Below are positions 1 to 6,856 of a DNA stretch of 8,625 bases, piece after piece; the stretch's first letter is position 1, and each line of letters begins with the position of its first letter. The translations under genes and the position numbers were made by a program. Below the pieces are notes generated by a model, which was not told the DNA's origin, did no database searches, and saw only the letters and a list, made by a program, of their open reading frames with translations. The DNA comes from Burkholderiaceae bacterium (GTDB lineage Bacteria; Pseudomonadota; Gammaproteobacteria; Burkholderiales; Burkholderiaceae): the NCBI GenBank assembly GCA_030151165.1, contig JASLEM010000224.1, forward strand, positions 1 to 8,625, written 5' to 3'.

Positions 1-57
1 CGAGACATGGCCGACGTTCGACGGCGAGATCGTCCAGACGTAGAGGGTCGCGGCCAT
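1..57 (-). CDS. Unknown protein, N-terminal 19 residues only (runs off the left edge)
   Basis: A short open frame begins with ATG at 55-57 and reads off the window edge as MAATLYVWTISPSNVGHVS. A good Shine-Dalgarno (GGGAG, 5 bases before the ATG) and a sigma70-like promoter just upstream support a real start. Only 19 residues are visible, so no function can be assigned. The hydrophobic stretch TLYVWTIS followed by SNVGHVS, with a histidine after glycine, is reminiscent of small proteins whose first strand ends in an N-x-GH pattern, but this is an impression and not an identification. The gene follows the HDOD gene on the same strand with an 81-base gap and does not look like a flagellar protein. 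Its own promoter suggests a separate unit. Confidence 0.55.
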   Translation of the reverse strand, partial: MAATLYVWTISPSNVGHVS

Positions 58-74
58 GCAAGCTCCCGGGCAAG

Positions 75-102
75 TCGGACGCGCAGTCTAAGCAGCGCCC
101 GA
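75..102 (-). terminator. GC-rich hairpin after the HDOD gene, possible weak terminator
   Basis: The arms at 75-82 and 95-102 can form an 8-bp stem (one G-U pair in RNA) around a 12-base loop, about 37 bases after the HDOD stop codon. No T-run follows, so it does not qualify as a standard intrinsic terminator. It overlaps the promoter proposed for the next gene. It could be a weak or Rho-assisted stop, or simply chance pairing in GC-rich DNA. Confidence 0.15.
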
Positions 103-113
103 CGCGAGCTCAA
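85..113 (-). promoter_or_regulatory. Sigma70-like promoter for the left-edge gene
   Basis: On the minus strand a -35-like TTGAGC (108-113) and a -10-like TAGACT (85-90) are separated by exactly 17 bases. Each matches 4 of 6 consensus positions. The ATG of the left-edge gene lies 27 bases after the -10, with its GGGAG Shine-Dalgarno between. Spacing and position are right. In such GC-rich DNA chance matches are less common, but this remains a prediction by eye. Confidence 0.35.
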
Positions 114-138
114 TCGCCCAGGCGGGGGATCGCTCCGC

Positions 139-1335
139 TCAACCCGAGGTCAACGCGTGCGCGTGCACCAGCGACTTCGCCAGCGCGCGGTTGACGTCAC
201 CGACGGTCAGCATCAGCGCCTCGGCGGCTTCGCGGATGTCGTAGGCCGACTCGATCTCGACCGCGCGAGCGATCGCGAGGAAGGGCGCGCACGGGCCGGT
301 GTCGTCGCGCAGCGCCTGTGCCACCGACTCCTGCACGGGGATGGTCTTGAGCAGCTTGTCGAAGGGCTGGCCCAGCATGCGGTCGAGCGTCGAGAACACG
401 CCGCAGATGAACAGCTCGTTGCGCAGCGCGTCGTCGCCGCCGGGGCGCGCGATCTCTTCCATCAGCAGGCCCCGGCGCACCGCGAGCTGCATCAGCGGCT
501 TGAGGTCGGGGTCGTCGATCGCGCTCGTGACGAGCAGCGCGAGCCAGCGCTTGAGGCGTGCGTAGCCGAGGATCATCAGCGCATGGCGGAACGACGAGAT
601 CTCGACCGACAGCCCGAAGCCCGGGGAGTTGAGATAGCGCATCAGGCGGAAGGCCAGCGTCGGGTCGTTCTTGACGACGGCCTCGAGCTTGTCGGCCGGC
701 TCCTCGCGGTCGACGCGCTGCATCAGGTCGACGACGGTGGTGACGCCCGCGGGCACCGACTTCGCCTTCGCATCCTCGCCCGGCGCCTCGCCGACCGGCC
801 AGCCGATGACGGCCGTGAAGCCCGCGCGCAACGCGCCGGCCGACATCGCGGGGCCGTCCGCGCCGATGAACAGGCGGTTGAGCGGCTTGCCGCCCGAGCC
901 GTTGGGCAGCGGGTCGCGCACCTGCGAGCGGTTGATGGTGACGTGGCGGAACAGCGACCACAGCTGCGACGGCGCGCCCTCGGGCACGCGGCCGCCGAGC
1001 ACCAGCGACAGGCCGGTGGCGACGCGCTCCTCGAGCAGCGTCGCGAGGCCCGGGTCGGCGAGCATGAAGCCGGGCACCTCGATCATCAGGTGCGGCGCGG
1101 TCGGCGCGGCGAGCACGGCGCGCAGGCCGGCCTCGTTGGCGATGCTGAGCATCAGCGGGCCGGCCTCGGCCGGGGCGATGGTGTCGATGACCTGCAGCAG
1201 GCCGTCGGTGTCGATCGCGGCGTCGGGGCGCTGCGGGAAGACCGTCAGGCGCGCCGCGTAGGGCGCGCGCTTCGCGTCGAACAGCGTGCTTGCGCCAAGC
1301 ACGACCTGGTCCAGGACGGGGTGATCGAGAGACAT
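139..1335 (-). CDS. EAL-like/HDOD signalling protein of the flagellar locus
   Basis: A 398-residue cytosolic protein with no signal peptide or membrane segment. The C-terminal half (about residues 200-390) is a HDOD domain, a metal-free relative of HD phosphohydrolases. The typical core is visible: a helix with NDPTLAFRLMRYLNSP (223-238), then SSFRHALMILGYARLKRWL (about 248-265). The HD metal-binding residues are not evident. The N-terminal half (about 10-185) fits a degenerate EAL domain of the YuxH/CdgJ architecture. It has no EAL signature, so no c-di-GMP cleavage is expected. The ATG at 1333-1335 has AGGA about 9 bases upstream. It lies 121 bases after flgL. Relatives with this architecture act in motility and c-di-GMP signalling as protein-binding regulators. 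A role in flagellar control here is inferred from location only. Confidence 0.88.
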   Translation of the reverse strand: MSLDHPVLDQVVLGASTLFDAKRAPYAARLTVFPQRPDAAIDTDGLLQVIDTIAPAEAGPLMLSIANEAGLRAVLAAPTAPHLMIEVPGFMLADPGLATLLEERVATGLSLVLGGRVPEGAPSQLWSLFRHVTINRSQVRDPLPNGSGGKPLNRLFIGADGPAMSAGALRAGFTAVIGWPVGEAPGEDAKAKSVPAGVTTVVDLMQRVDREEPADKLEAVVKNDPTLAFRLMRYLNSPGFGLSVEISSFRHALMILGYARLKRWLALLVTSAIDDPDLKPLMQLAVRRGLLMEEIARPGGDDALRNELFICGVFSTLDRMLGQPFDKLLKTIPVQESVAQALRDDTGPCAPFLAIARAVEIESAYDIREAAEALMLTVGDVNRALAKSLVHAHALTSG

Positions 1336-1363
1336 TGCGGGAATCCTCTGGGGTGGCGCGTGA

Positions 1364-1377
1364 TTTATGGTTTATGG
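1364..1377 (-). promoter_or_regulatory. Tandem heptamer in an AT-rich patch before the HDOD gene
   Basis: A perfect direct repeat of CCATAAA (minus strand; TTTATGG twice on plus) lies 28 bases before the HDOD start codon. It is the only clearly AT-rich patch in this GC-rich region, and CATAAA matches a -10 hexamer at 4 of 6 positions. No convincing -35 element lies at the right distance (TTCCCT upstream is a poor match). It may be the -10 region of a promoter giving the HDOD gene its own transcription, or an operator half-site pair. Confidence 0.25.
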
Positions 1378-1396
1378 GAGCTGGAGGGAACATCGG

Positions 1397-1440
1397 CCGG
1401 CGGCCGGGCCGGTCGAGCGCGCCGCGGCCAGCTCGCCGCG
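1397..1440 (-). terminator. Two GC-rich hairpins downstream of flgL, possible operon terminator
   Basis: Two small inverted repeats lie in tandem, starting 17 bases after the flgL stop codon. One pairs 1423-1428 with 1435-1440 (CGCGGC/GCCGCG, 6-base loop). The other pairs 1397-1401 with 1408-1412 (CCGGC/GCCGG, 6-base loop). Neither is followed by a T-run. The position after the last structural gene suits a transcription end or attenuation point, but the stems are short and the base composition makes chance pairing likely. Confidence 0.28.
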
Positions 1441-1456
1441 ACACGCCGTGCAGGGA

Positions 1457-2659
1457 TCAGCCGGCGTTGAGGTAGTTGAACAGCGACAGCTTCTGGATCG
1501 TGGCGTAGCTCTGCAGCGCGGCCGAGTAGCCGGTCTGCTGCGAGTTGAACGAGGCGAGCGCCTTGACCATGTCCAGGTCCTCGGCCGTCGAGCGTGAAGT
1601 CTCCGCCGAAAGCTCGGTCGCGTCGAGCCTGCCCTTGACGCCGTCGAGGCGTTGCAGCGTCGTGCCCGCGAAGCTGCGCGCCGACGAGATGTGGGCCGAG
1701 ACCTGGTCGATGTTGCGCAGGCCGTCCTGCACCGCCTGCTGGACGTCCGGGCCGCTCTGCGACGGCGTGCTGAGCTGCTTGACGATGTTGTCGAGCGTGT
1801 CGAACACCGACAGGTTCTTCTGCGACGGCGTCATCTCGAAGGTGTCGCCGTCGCTGGGCGCGCCGCTGATCGTGAACGACATGCCGTCGACGCTGATGTC
1901 GCGGCCGCTGGTGAACGGCTGGCCGGTCGACATCTGCACGCCGTCCTTCAGCACCGAGTACGTCGGCGTGCCGCTGGCGTTGCTGAACTGGATGTCGTAG
2001 GTCGAGCCGGTGATCTGGCTCGGGTCGGTCACGCGGCCGGAGTCGATCCACGCGCCGCCGGAGTTGACGTTCTTCGTCGTGAACACGCCGTTGCCGGTGC
2101 CGGCCGACAGCCACACGTTGCCGCCGTCGAGCGTGAGCGGCAGCGGCTCGTCGGTCGCGACGTTGACCGAGCCGCCGACGCCCTTGAACGCGACGCCGCC
2201 CGGCTGGTCGACGAACGGCGCGCCGCCCGAGCCCTGGCCGGAGAACACGTAGCCGCCCTGCCCGTCGGGCCGGTTCGCGACCGACAGCAGCTGGTCGCGC
2301 AGCGCGGCGATGGCGGTGGCCTTCGACGCGCGTTCCTCGTCGCTGTAGCTCGCGTCGCCGGCGCTCACCACGAGCTCGCGCGCCTGCTGCAGCAGGTCGC
2401 TCGCGTCGCCCAGCGCGCTCTCGGTCAGCGTCATCGCGTTGCTGCTCGCGTCGACCGCCTTCTCGCTCGCGGTCGTGCGGGCCTCGAGCGCGCGCGCCCG
2501 CTCGCCGCGTGCGGCCGCGGTCGGGTCGTCGCTCGCCTTCAGCACACGCTTGCCGCTGGTCATCTGCTCCTGCGTCGAGGTCAGGATGCCCTGCCGCGAC
2601 ATCAGGTTGTCGATCGCGCCGTCGTAGGCGTTCGCGGTCGAGATCCGTTGGACTGTCAT
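1457..2659 (-). CDS. flgL: Flagellar hook-filament junction protein FlgL (HAP3)
   Basis: A 400-residue secreted junction protein that sits between FlgK and the flagellin filament and is exported by the flagellar type III apparatus. The N-terminus is flagellin-like: RISTANAYDGAIDNLMSRQ, then STQEQMTSGKRVLKASDDP (residues 28-46), which is diagnostic for the FlgL/flagellin D0-D1 helices. The matching C-terminal helix ends in ALQSYATIQKLSLFNYLNAG (381-400). The middle (about 135-285) is a variable beta-rich domain, which makes it longer than enteric FlgL (about 317). Residues 222-279 resemble modules in FlgK. The ATG at 2657-2659 is preceded by GGAG at 9 bases and lies 33 bases after the flgK stop, so co-translation from the flgK message is likely. 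No signal peptide, as expected for the family. Confidence 0.96.
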   Translation of the reverse strand: MTVQRISTANAYDGAIDNLMSRQGILTSTQEQMTSGKRVLKASDDPTAAARGERARALEARTTASEKAVDASSNAMTLTESALGDASDLLQQARELVVSAGDASYSDEERASKATAIAALRDQLLSVANRPDGQGGYVFSGQGSGGAPFVDQPGGVAFKGVGGSVNVATDEPLPLTLDGGNVWLSAGTGNGVFTTKNVNSGGAWIDSGRVTDPSQITGSTYDIQFSNASGTPTYSVLKDGVQMSTGQPFTSGRDISVDGMSFTISGAPSDGDTFEMTPSQKNLSVFDTLDNIVKQLSTPSQSGPDVQQAVQDGLRNIDQVSAHISSARSFAGTTLQRLDGVKGRLDATELSAETSRSTAEDLDMVKALASFNSQQTGYSAALQSYATIQKLSLFNYLNAG

Positions 2660-2692
2660 GCTGTCGTGCTCCGTCTCTTATCCGGCCCGCGC

Positions 2693-4717
2693 TCAGTGCG
2701 ACGCCACTTGCAGCAGCGTGTCGAACACCGCCTGCGCCACCTGCAGCACCTTCGCCGCCGCCTGGTAGCCCTGCTGGAACTGGATCAGCCGCGCCGCTTC
2801 CTCGTCGAGGTTCACGCCGCTCTTGCCCTGCACCGCGCTGTCGGCCTGCGCCGAGGCCGCGGCCGAGATCGTCGACGCCGTCTTCGAGCTCTCGACGCGC
2901 ACGCCGATGTTGGCCAGCGTGCTGGCGTAGGCGTCGGTGGCCGACTCGCCGTCCTGGATCGAGCCGTCGACCTGCTGGTCGCGGCCGACCAGGCCTTCGT
3001 CGCGCAGGCCCACCATCGCGAGCGCGTTGCCGTTGTTGCTCTCGGGGTGCGCGGTCTTCGTCACGGCGAGGGTGTCGCCGTTCGCGGGCACGCCGTTGAG
3101 CGTCATCTCGAACCCGTTCAGCGCGATCGGCTGGCCGGCCGTCCACTGGCCGGTGCCGGTGGTCGAATTGCCCGTCGTCGTGTCGGTGAGCGTGTATGCA
3201 TACGCGCCGGTGTCCGACGTGAACGTGATGGCCGCGCTCACCGCGGGATCGTTGGTCGTGCTGACGACGTTGAGCTGCGCGACCGAGGCCGTCCCCTTGT
3301 TGGCGACGCCCATCACCGCCGTCATCGGCGACGCGGCGGCGATGCCGGTCGGGTCGTCGAGCACGCGCGTCATGCCGGTGGCGGCACGGCCGACGGGCTG
3401 CAGCTCGAAGCTGTCGTTCGGCGCCATCGCGTCGCCGCCCAGGTTGACCTGGAAGCCGTCCATGCTGTTGCCGAGGTTCGCGAGGTCGGACAGGCGCGTG
3501 TACAGGAACTGGCCCGGGTTGTTGTCGTCCGTGCGCATGCTGAACTTCGTGCCGTCGGCCTCGCGCGTGATGAGGTACTGTCCCGCGTTGTCCGGGTCGA
3601 CCGCCAGCGTGTAGTCGCTCGCCTTCAGCTGCGTGCCGTCGACGACGCTGATCGACGCCGTGGCCGCGAAGCCGCCGGCGGCGTTCTTCGCGTTGGTCGC
3701 GTTCGGGATCGCGTTCGCCGCGCCGGTGCCGAAGATCGGCGCGCCGGGGCCGGACGGCTGGCTCATGTTGATGCCGTAGGCCTGCACCTGGTTGACGCGC
3801 GCCGAGAACGCCGCGGCCATCTGCCCGAGCTGGTTGCGCGCGTCGACGAGGTCCTCGTTCTGGTACTTCATCAGCCCGGCGATCGATCCGCCGAGCAGCA
3901 GGTCGTTGGAGATCGGCCGCATGATGCCGCTGTCGCTGATCGAGAGCGCCGAGCGGCCCGAGTCGGCCGGGTCGGCGGTGACCGCGATCGACTGCGCCTC
4001 GGTGCCGAGCACGAGGCGCTGGCCGCCGGCGACGAACACGCCGACCGAGCCGTCGTCGGCCGTGATGGTCGCGGTCTTGAGGTAGCCGCCGAGCTGCTTG
4101 ACGAGCTGGTCGCGCTGGTCGAGCAGGTCGTTCGGCGCGGCGGCGTTGCCGCGCAGCGCGGCGATCTGGCCGTTCAGCGTGGCGATCTGCTTGGCGAGGC
4201 TGTTGACTTCCGCGACGCCCGTCTTCATGTCCGAGGTCACGCCGGTCTGCAGCGTGTCGATCGCGGCGCCGGCGGTGGAGAACCGGTCGGCCACTTCTGC
4301 CGCGTCCGACAGGATGACCTGGCGCGCCGACGAGTCGGCCGGGCTGTTCGCGAGGTCGACGTACGAATTCATGAAGCTGCCCATCGCCGCGCCCATGCCG
4401 CTGTCGCCGACCGGGAACACGTTCTCCAGCTGCTGCAGGTTCGAGGCGCGCGCGTCGTCCGCGGCGGCCATCGACGCCGCGCTCGCGGCCTGCGCGCCGA
4501 GGAACTTGTCGGTCGCGCGCTGCACGGTGACGACGTCGACGCCCTTGCCGAAGAAGCCGGCGCCGGTGTCCTGCCCGCCCGAGGTGGCGAGGTCGACGGT
4601 CTGGCGCGAGTAGCCCTTGGTCTGCGCGTTCGCGATGTTGTGACCGGTGGTCTGCATCGACGCGTAGTTCGCGAACATGGCGCGCATGCCGATCGACATC
4701 AGGGCCGATGAACTCAC
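2693..4717 (-). CDS. flgK: Flagellar hook-associated protein FlgK (HAP1)
   Basis: A 674-residue hook cap-proximal junction protein connecting the FlgE hook to FlgL. The N-terminal rod/hook-type motif is clear: GMRAMFANYASMQTTGHNIA (10-29), followed by NAQTKGYSRQ. The helical D1 region (about 80-210) contains NDLLDQRDQLVKQLGGYL. The C-terminal D0 helix carries GVNLDEEAARLIQFQQGYQA (634-653) and VFDTLLQVASH. The middle (about 330-580) is an enlarged beta-rich region, accounting for about 120 residues more than enteric FlgK. The start is GTG at 4715-4717, chosen because AAAGGAG lies 6 bases upstream and the N-terminal motif begins at once. The next ATG is codon 7. It follows flgJ by 51 bases. 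I saw no clear FliA-type promoter in that gap, so it is probably read from the upstream operon. Confidence 0.97.
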   Translation of the reverse strand: MSSSALMSIGMRAMFANYASMQTTGHNIANAQTKGYSRQTVDLATSGGQDTGAGFFGKGVDVVTVQRATDKFLGAQAASAASMAAADDARASNLQQLENVFPVGDSGMGAAMGSFMNSYVDLANSPADSSARQVILSDAAEVADRFSTAGAAIDTLQTGVTSDMKTGVAEVNSLAKQIATLNGQIAALRGNAAAPNDLLDQRDQLVKQLGGYLKTATITADDGSVGVFVAGGQRLVLGTEAQSIAVTADPADSGRSALSISDSGIMRPISNDLLLGGSIAGLMKYQNEDLVDARNQLGQMAAAFSARVNQVQAYGINMSQPSGPGAPIFGTGAANAIPNATNAKNAAGGFAATASISVVDGTQLKASDYTLAVDPDNAGQYLITREADGTKFSMRTDDNNPGQFLYTRLSDLANLGNSMDGFQVNLGGDAMAPNDSFELQPVGRAATGMTRVLDDPTGIAAASPMTAVMGVANKGTASVAQLNVVSTTNDPAVSAAITFTSDTGAYAYTLTDTTTGNSTTGTGQWTAGQPIALNGFEMTLNGVPANGDTLAVTKTAHPESNNGNALAMVGLRDEGLVGRDQQVDGSIQDGESATDAYASTLANIGVRVESSKTASTISAAASAQADSAVQGKSGVNLDEEAARLIQFQQGYQAAAKVLQVAQAVFDTLLQVASH

Positions 4718-4730
4718 GGGGCGCTCCTTT
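4718..4730 (-). promoter_or_regulatory. Strong Shine-Dalgarno deciding the GTG start of flgK
   Basis: AAAGGAG followed by six bases precedes a GTG codon. This is the best ribosome binding site in the window apart from the flgJ one, and it supports GTG over the downstream ATG at codon 7 as the flgK start. Confidence 0.7.
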
Positions 4731-4768
4731 CAGTTCGTTGCGACATGGTCGATAACTCGATCAGACGG

Positions 4769-5668
4769 TCATGCGGCGGCCAGCGATTGCTGGACGCGCT
4801 GAGCGGTGTGGATGACCTTGGCGAGCTTCTCCGCGTACGCCGGGTCGGTGGCGTAGCCGGCCTTCTGCAGGCCGCGCGCGAAGCCGTTCGCGTCGTTGCC
4901 CGCGGCGACGACGGCCGCGTAGCGCGGGCTGTTCTTCATCGTGCTCGCGTAGTCCTGGAACGACTCGGCGTAGCTGCTGTACGCGCGGAACGTCTGCGTG
5001 ACCTTGTGCGCCTTGCCGCCGATGTACTCGGTGGTCGTGACGTCGGTCGTCGCGCCCTTCCAGTTCGCGCCGGCCTTGATGCCGAACAGGTTGTGCGAGG
5101 TCGAGCCGTCGGCGTTCTTGATCTCCTTGCGGCCCCAGCCCGTCTCGTGCGCGGCCTGCGCGATCATGAAGGTCGCCGGGATGCCGGTCTCCTTCTCGGC
5201 GGCCGCGGCGGCGTCCTGGTGCGCGTTGACGAACGACGCGGCGGCCTTCTGCGGCAGCGCGACCGCCGGGCCGGGCTGCAGCGGGTCGACCGGCATCGGG
5301 TTGGCGACGTCCGGCTTGGGCGACACGCCCGGGATGCTGCCCGGCGCGACGCCCATCTGGCGCTCGAGCTGGCGCGCGATGACGTCCGACAGCCCGCCCG
5401 GCTGGCCGGCGATCTTCTGCGCCCACTGCGAGTCGAGCATTTCCTTGCCCATCTTCGAGCCTTCGTTGTCCATGCCGTCGGCGTTCATCGTCGACTCGCG
5501 CATGCTTTTCAGCAGCTGCTGCGTGAACAGCGTCTCGAACTGCTTGGCGGCCTCGCGCACCGCGGTCTTCGGATCCTTCTGGGCCTTCAGGCGCAGGTCT
5601 TCCAGACCGCCGCCGAGGTTCAGCGAGGCGGCGGATCCACCCGTCGACGAGAGCGGCGAGTTGGCCAT
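4769..5668 (-). CDS. flgJ: Rod cap and peptidoglycan hydrolase FlgJ (two-domain)
   Basis: A 299-residue protein that caps rod assembly and opens the peptidoglycan for the growing rod in the periplasm. The N-terminal rod-binding domain spans about residues 25-105 (AAKQFETLFTQQLLKSMRES, with SKMGKEMLDSQWAQKIA). A proline-rich linker covers about 108-140. A GH73-type glucosaminidase domain covers about 143-290. The catalytic glutamate is E175 in AHETGWGR, and NLFGIKAG, TTEYIGGK and YATDPAYAEKL are also present, so the enzyme looks intact. There is no signal peptide, as known for FlgJ, which is exported by the flagellar apparatus. The two-domain form is typical of beta/gammaproteobacteria; alphaproteobacterial FlgJ lacks the hydrolase. 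The ATG at 5666-5668 is one base past the flgI stop, so translation is probably coupled. Confidence 0.97.
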   Translation of the reverse strand: MANSPLSSTGGSAASLNLGGGLEDLRLKAQKDPKTAVREAAKQFETLFTQQLLKSMRESTMNADGMDNEGSKMGKEMLDSQWAQKIAGQPGGLSDVIARQLERQMGVAPGSIPGVSPKPDVANPMPVDPLQPGPAVALPQKAAASFVNAHQDAAAAAEKETGIPATFMIAQAAHETGWGRKEIKNADGSTSHNLFGIKAGANWKGATTDVTTTEYIGGKAHKVTQTFRAYSSYAESFQDYASTMKNSPRYAAVVAAGNDANGFARGLQKAGYATDPAYAEKLAKVIHTAQRVQQSLAAA

Positions 5669-5669
5669 G

Positions 5670-5678
5670 TCAGATCAC
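5670..5678 (-). promoter_or_regulatory. flgJ Shine-Dalgarno embedded in the last codons of flgI
   Basis: The final sense codons of flgI (Glu-Val-Ile) read GAGGTGATC, complementary over nine bases to the conserved 3' end of bacterial 16S rRNA, immediately followed by the flgI stop and, after one base, the flgJ ATG. The same bases therefore encode the FlgI C-terminus and recruit ribosomes for flgJ. The complementary stretch lies at 5673-5681 when counted up to the first base of the Glu codon. Confidence 0.75.
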
Positions 5679-6836
5679 CTCGATGTCGGCGTTGAGCGAA
5701 CCGGCGGACTTCATCGCCTGCAGGATCGCGAGCAGGTCCTGCGGCGTCGCGCCGAGCGCGTTGAGCGCCTTGACGACGTCGGCGAGCTTGGTGCCCGCGG
5801 GCATGTTGACGATCGAGCCGCCCTGCTGCGAGATCGAGATGTCGGTCTTGTCGGTGACGACCGTCTGGCCGCCCGAGTTCGGCGCCGGCTGGCTGACCTG
5901 CGGGTTCGAGTTGATCGTGACCGACAGGCTGCCGTGGGCGACCGCGCACGGGTTCAGCGTGACGGCCTGGTTCATCACGACCGAGCCGGTGCGCGCGTTG
6001 AGCACGACCTTCGCGGCGGCGGTCTCCATCGAGATGTCGAGGTTCTCGATGTCGGCCATGAAGTCGACGCGCGCGTCCGGGTCGGTCGGCGCGCGGACGT
6101 TGACGACGCGGCCGTCGACGGCGCGCGCGACGCCCGCGCCCTTGGACTTGTTGATCGCCTGCGCGACGGCGCGCGCGGTGGCGAAGTCGGACGAGTTGAG
6201 GTTGAGCTGCAGCATGTCGCCCTGCGACAGCGGCGTGGCGACCGTCTTCTCGACCGTCGCGCCTTCCGGGATGCGGCCGGCGCTGAGATGGTTGATCGTG
6301 ACCTTGGAGCCGCCCGCCGCGGCGCCCGCGCCGCCGACGATCATGTTGCCCTGGGCGATCGCGTAGACCTGCCCGTCGGCGCCTTTGAGCGGCGTGGCGA
6401 TCAGCGTGCCGCCGCGCAGGCTCTTGGCGTTGGCGATGGACGAGACGTCGATGTCGATCGCCTGGCCCGGCTGCGCGAACGCGGGCAGCGACGCCGTGAC
6501 GATCACCGCCGCGACGTTCTTCAGCTGCATGCTGGTGCCCGGCGGAAGCGTGACGCCGAGCTGCTGCAGCATCGTCGTCAGGCCCTGCGTCGTGAACGGC
6601 GCCTGCGTGGTCTGGTCGCCCGTGCCGTCGAGGCCGACGACCAGGCCGTAGCCCACCAGCTGGTTGCTGCGCACGCCCTGCACGGCCGCCACTTCCTTGA
6701 GCCGCATCGCGTGCGCCGCCGGCGCGAAGAGCGCCGACAGGAGGACGAGCGCGACGGCGACGAGGCCGATGCGCAGCGCCGTGCGGTCCGAGACCGGATG
6801 GCGTTCGAGGGGGTGGCGGCGAAGGCGTTGCGACAT
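5670..6836 (-). CDS. flgI: Flagellar P-ring protein FlgI
   Basis: A 388-residue periplasmic protein that forms the P-ring bushing around the distal rod at the peptidoglycan layer. A Sec signal peptide is clear: an arginine-rich n-region, a hydrophobic core (about residues 24-38) and a cleavage site after AHA (41-43). The mature part, about 345 residues, matches the family. The mature N-terminus has the diagnostic LKEVAAVQGVRSNQLVGYGL and VVGLDGTGDQTTQAPFTTQG. Further conserved segments are NPCAVAHGSLSVTIN and ALNALGATPQDLLAILQAMK. I chose ATG at 6834-6836 because GGAA lies 6 bases upstream. A TTG at 6858-6860 overlaps the flgG stop (TTGA) and would add eight residues. The n-region is unusually long (about 20 residues), and no ATG, GTG or TTG codon occurs nearer the core. 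The expected neighbour flgH is absent. Confidence 0.97.
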   Translation of the reverse strand: MSQRLRRHPLERHPVSDRTALRIGLVAVALVLLSALFAPAAHAMRLKEVAAVQGVRSNQLVGYGLVVGLDGTGDQTTQAPFTTQGLTTMLQQLGVTLPPGTSMQLKNVAAVIVTASLPAFAQPGQAIDIDVSSIANAKSLRGGTLIATPLKGADGQVYAIAQGNMIVGGAGAAAGGSKVTINHLSAGRIPEGATVEKTVATPLSQGDMLQLNLNSSDFATARAVAQAINKSKGAGVARAVDGRVVNVRAPTDPDARVDFMADIENLDISMETAAAKVVLNARTGSVVMNQAVTLNPCAVAHGSLSVTINSNPQVSQPAPNSGGQTVVTDKTDISISQQGGSIVNMPAGTKLADVVKALNALGATPQDLLAILQAMKSAGSLNADIEVI

Positions 6837-6856
6837 GACCGGTTCCGGGCTCGAGA

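Noticed and set aside
7..1470. A 487-codon plus-strand open frame opposite the HDOD gene
   Set aside because: Same antisense signature of Arg/His/Ala-rich sequence. The minus-strand HDOD protein has clear family motifs.
1652..4711. A 1019-codon open frame on the plus strand opposite flgK and flgL
   Set aside because: Its translation is dominated by Arg, Ala, Val, Gly and His with no recognisable domain. It mirrors the GC-rich codon pattern of flgK/flgL, whose products are unmistakable. It is an antisense shadow.
4718..4768. A FliA-type promoter in the flgJ-flgK gap
   Set aside because: Many bacteria have a class III promoter before flgK, but no TAAAG/CCGATA pair at usable spacing is visible in these 51 bases.
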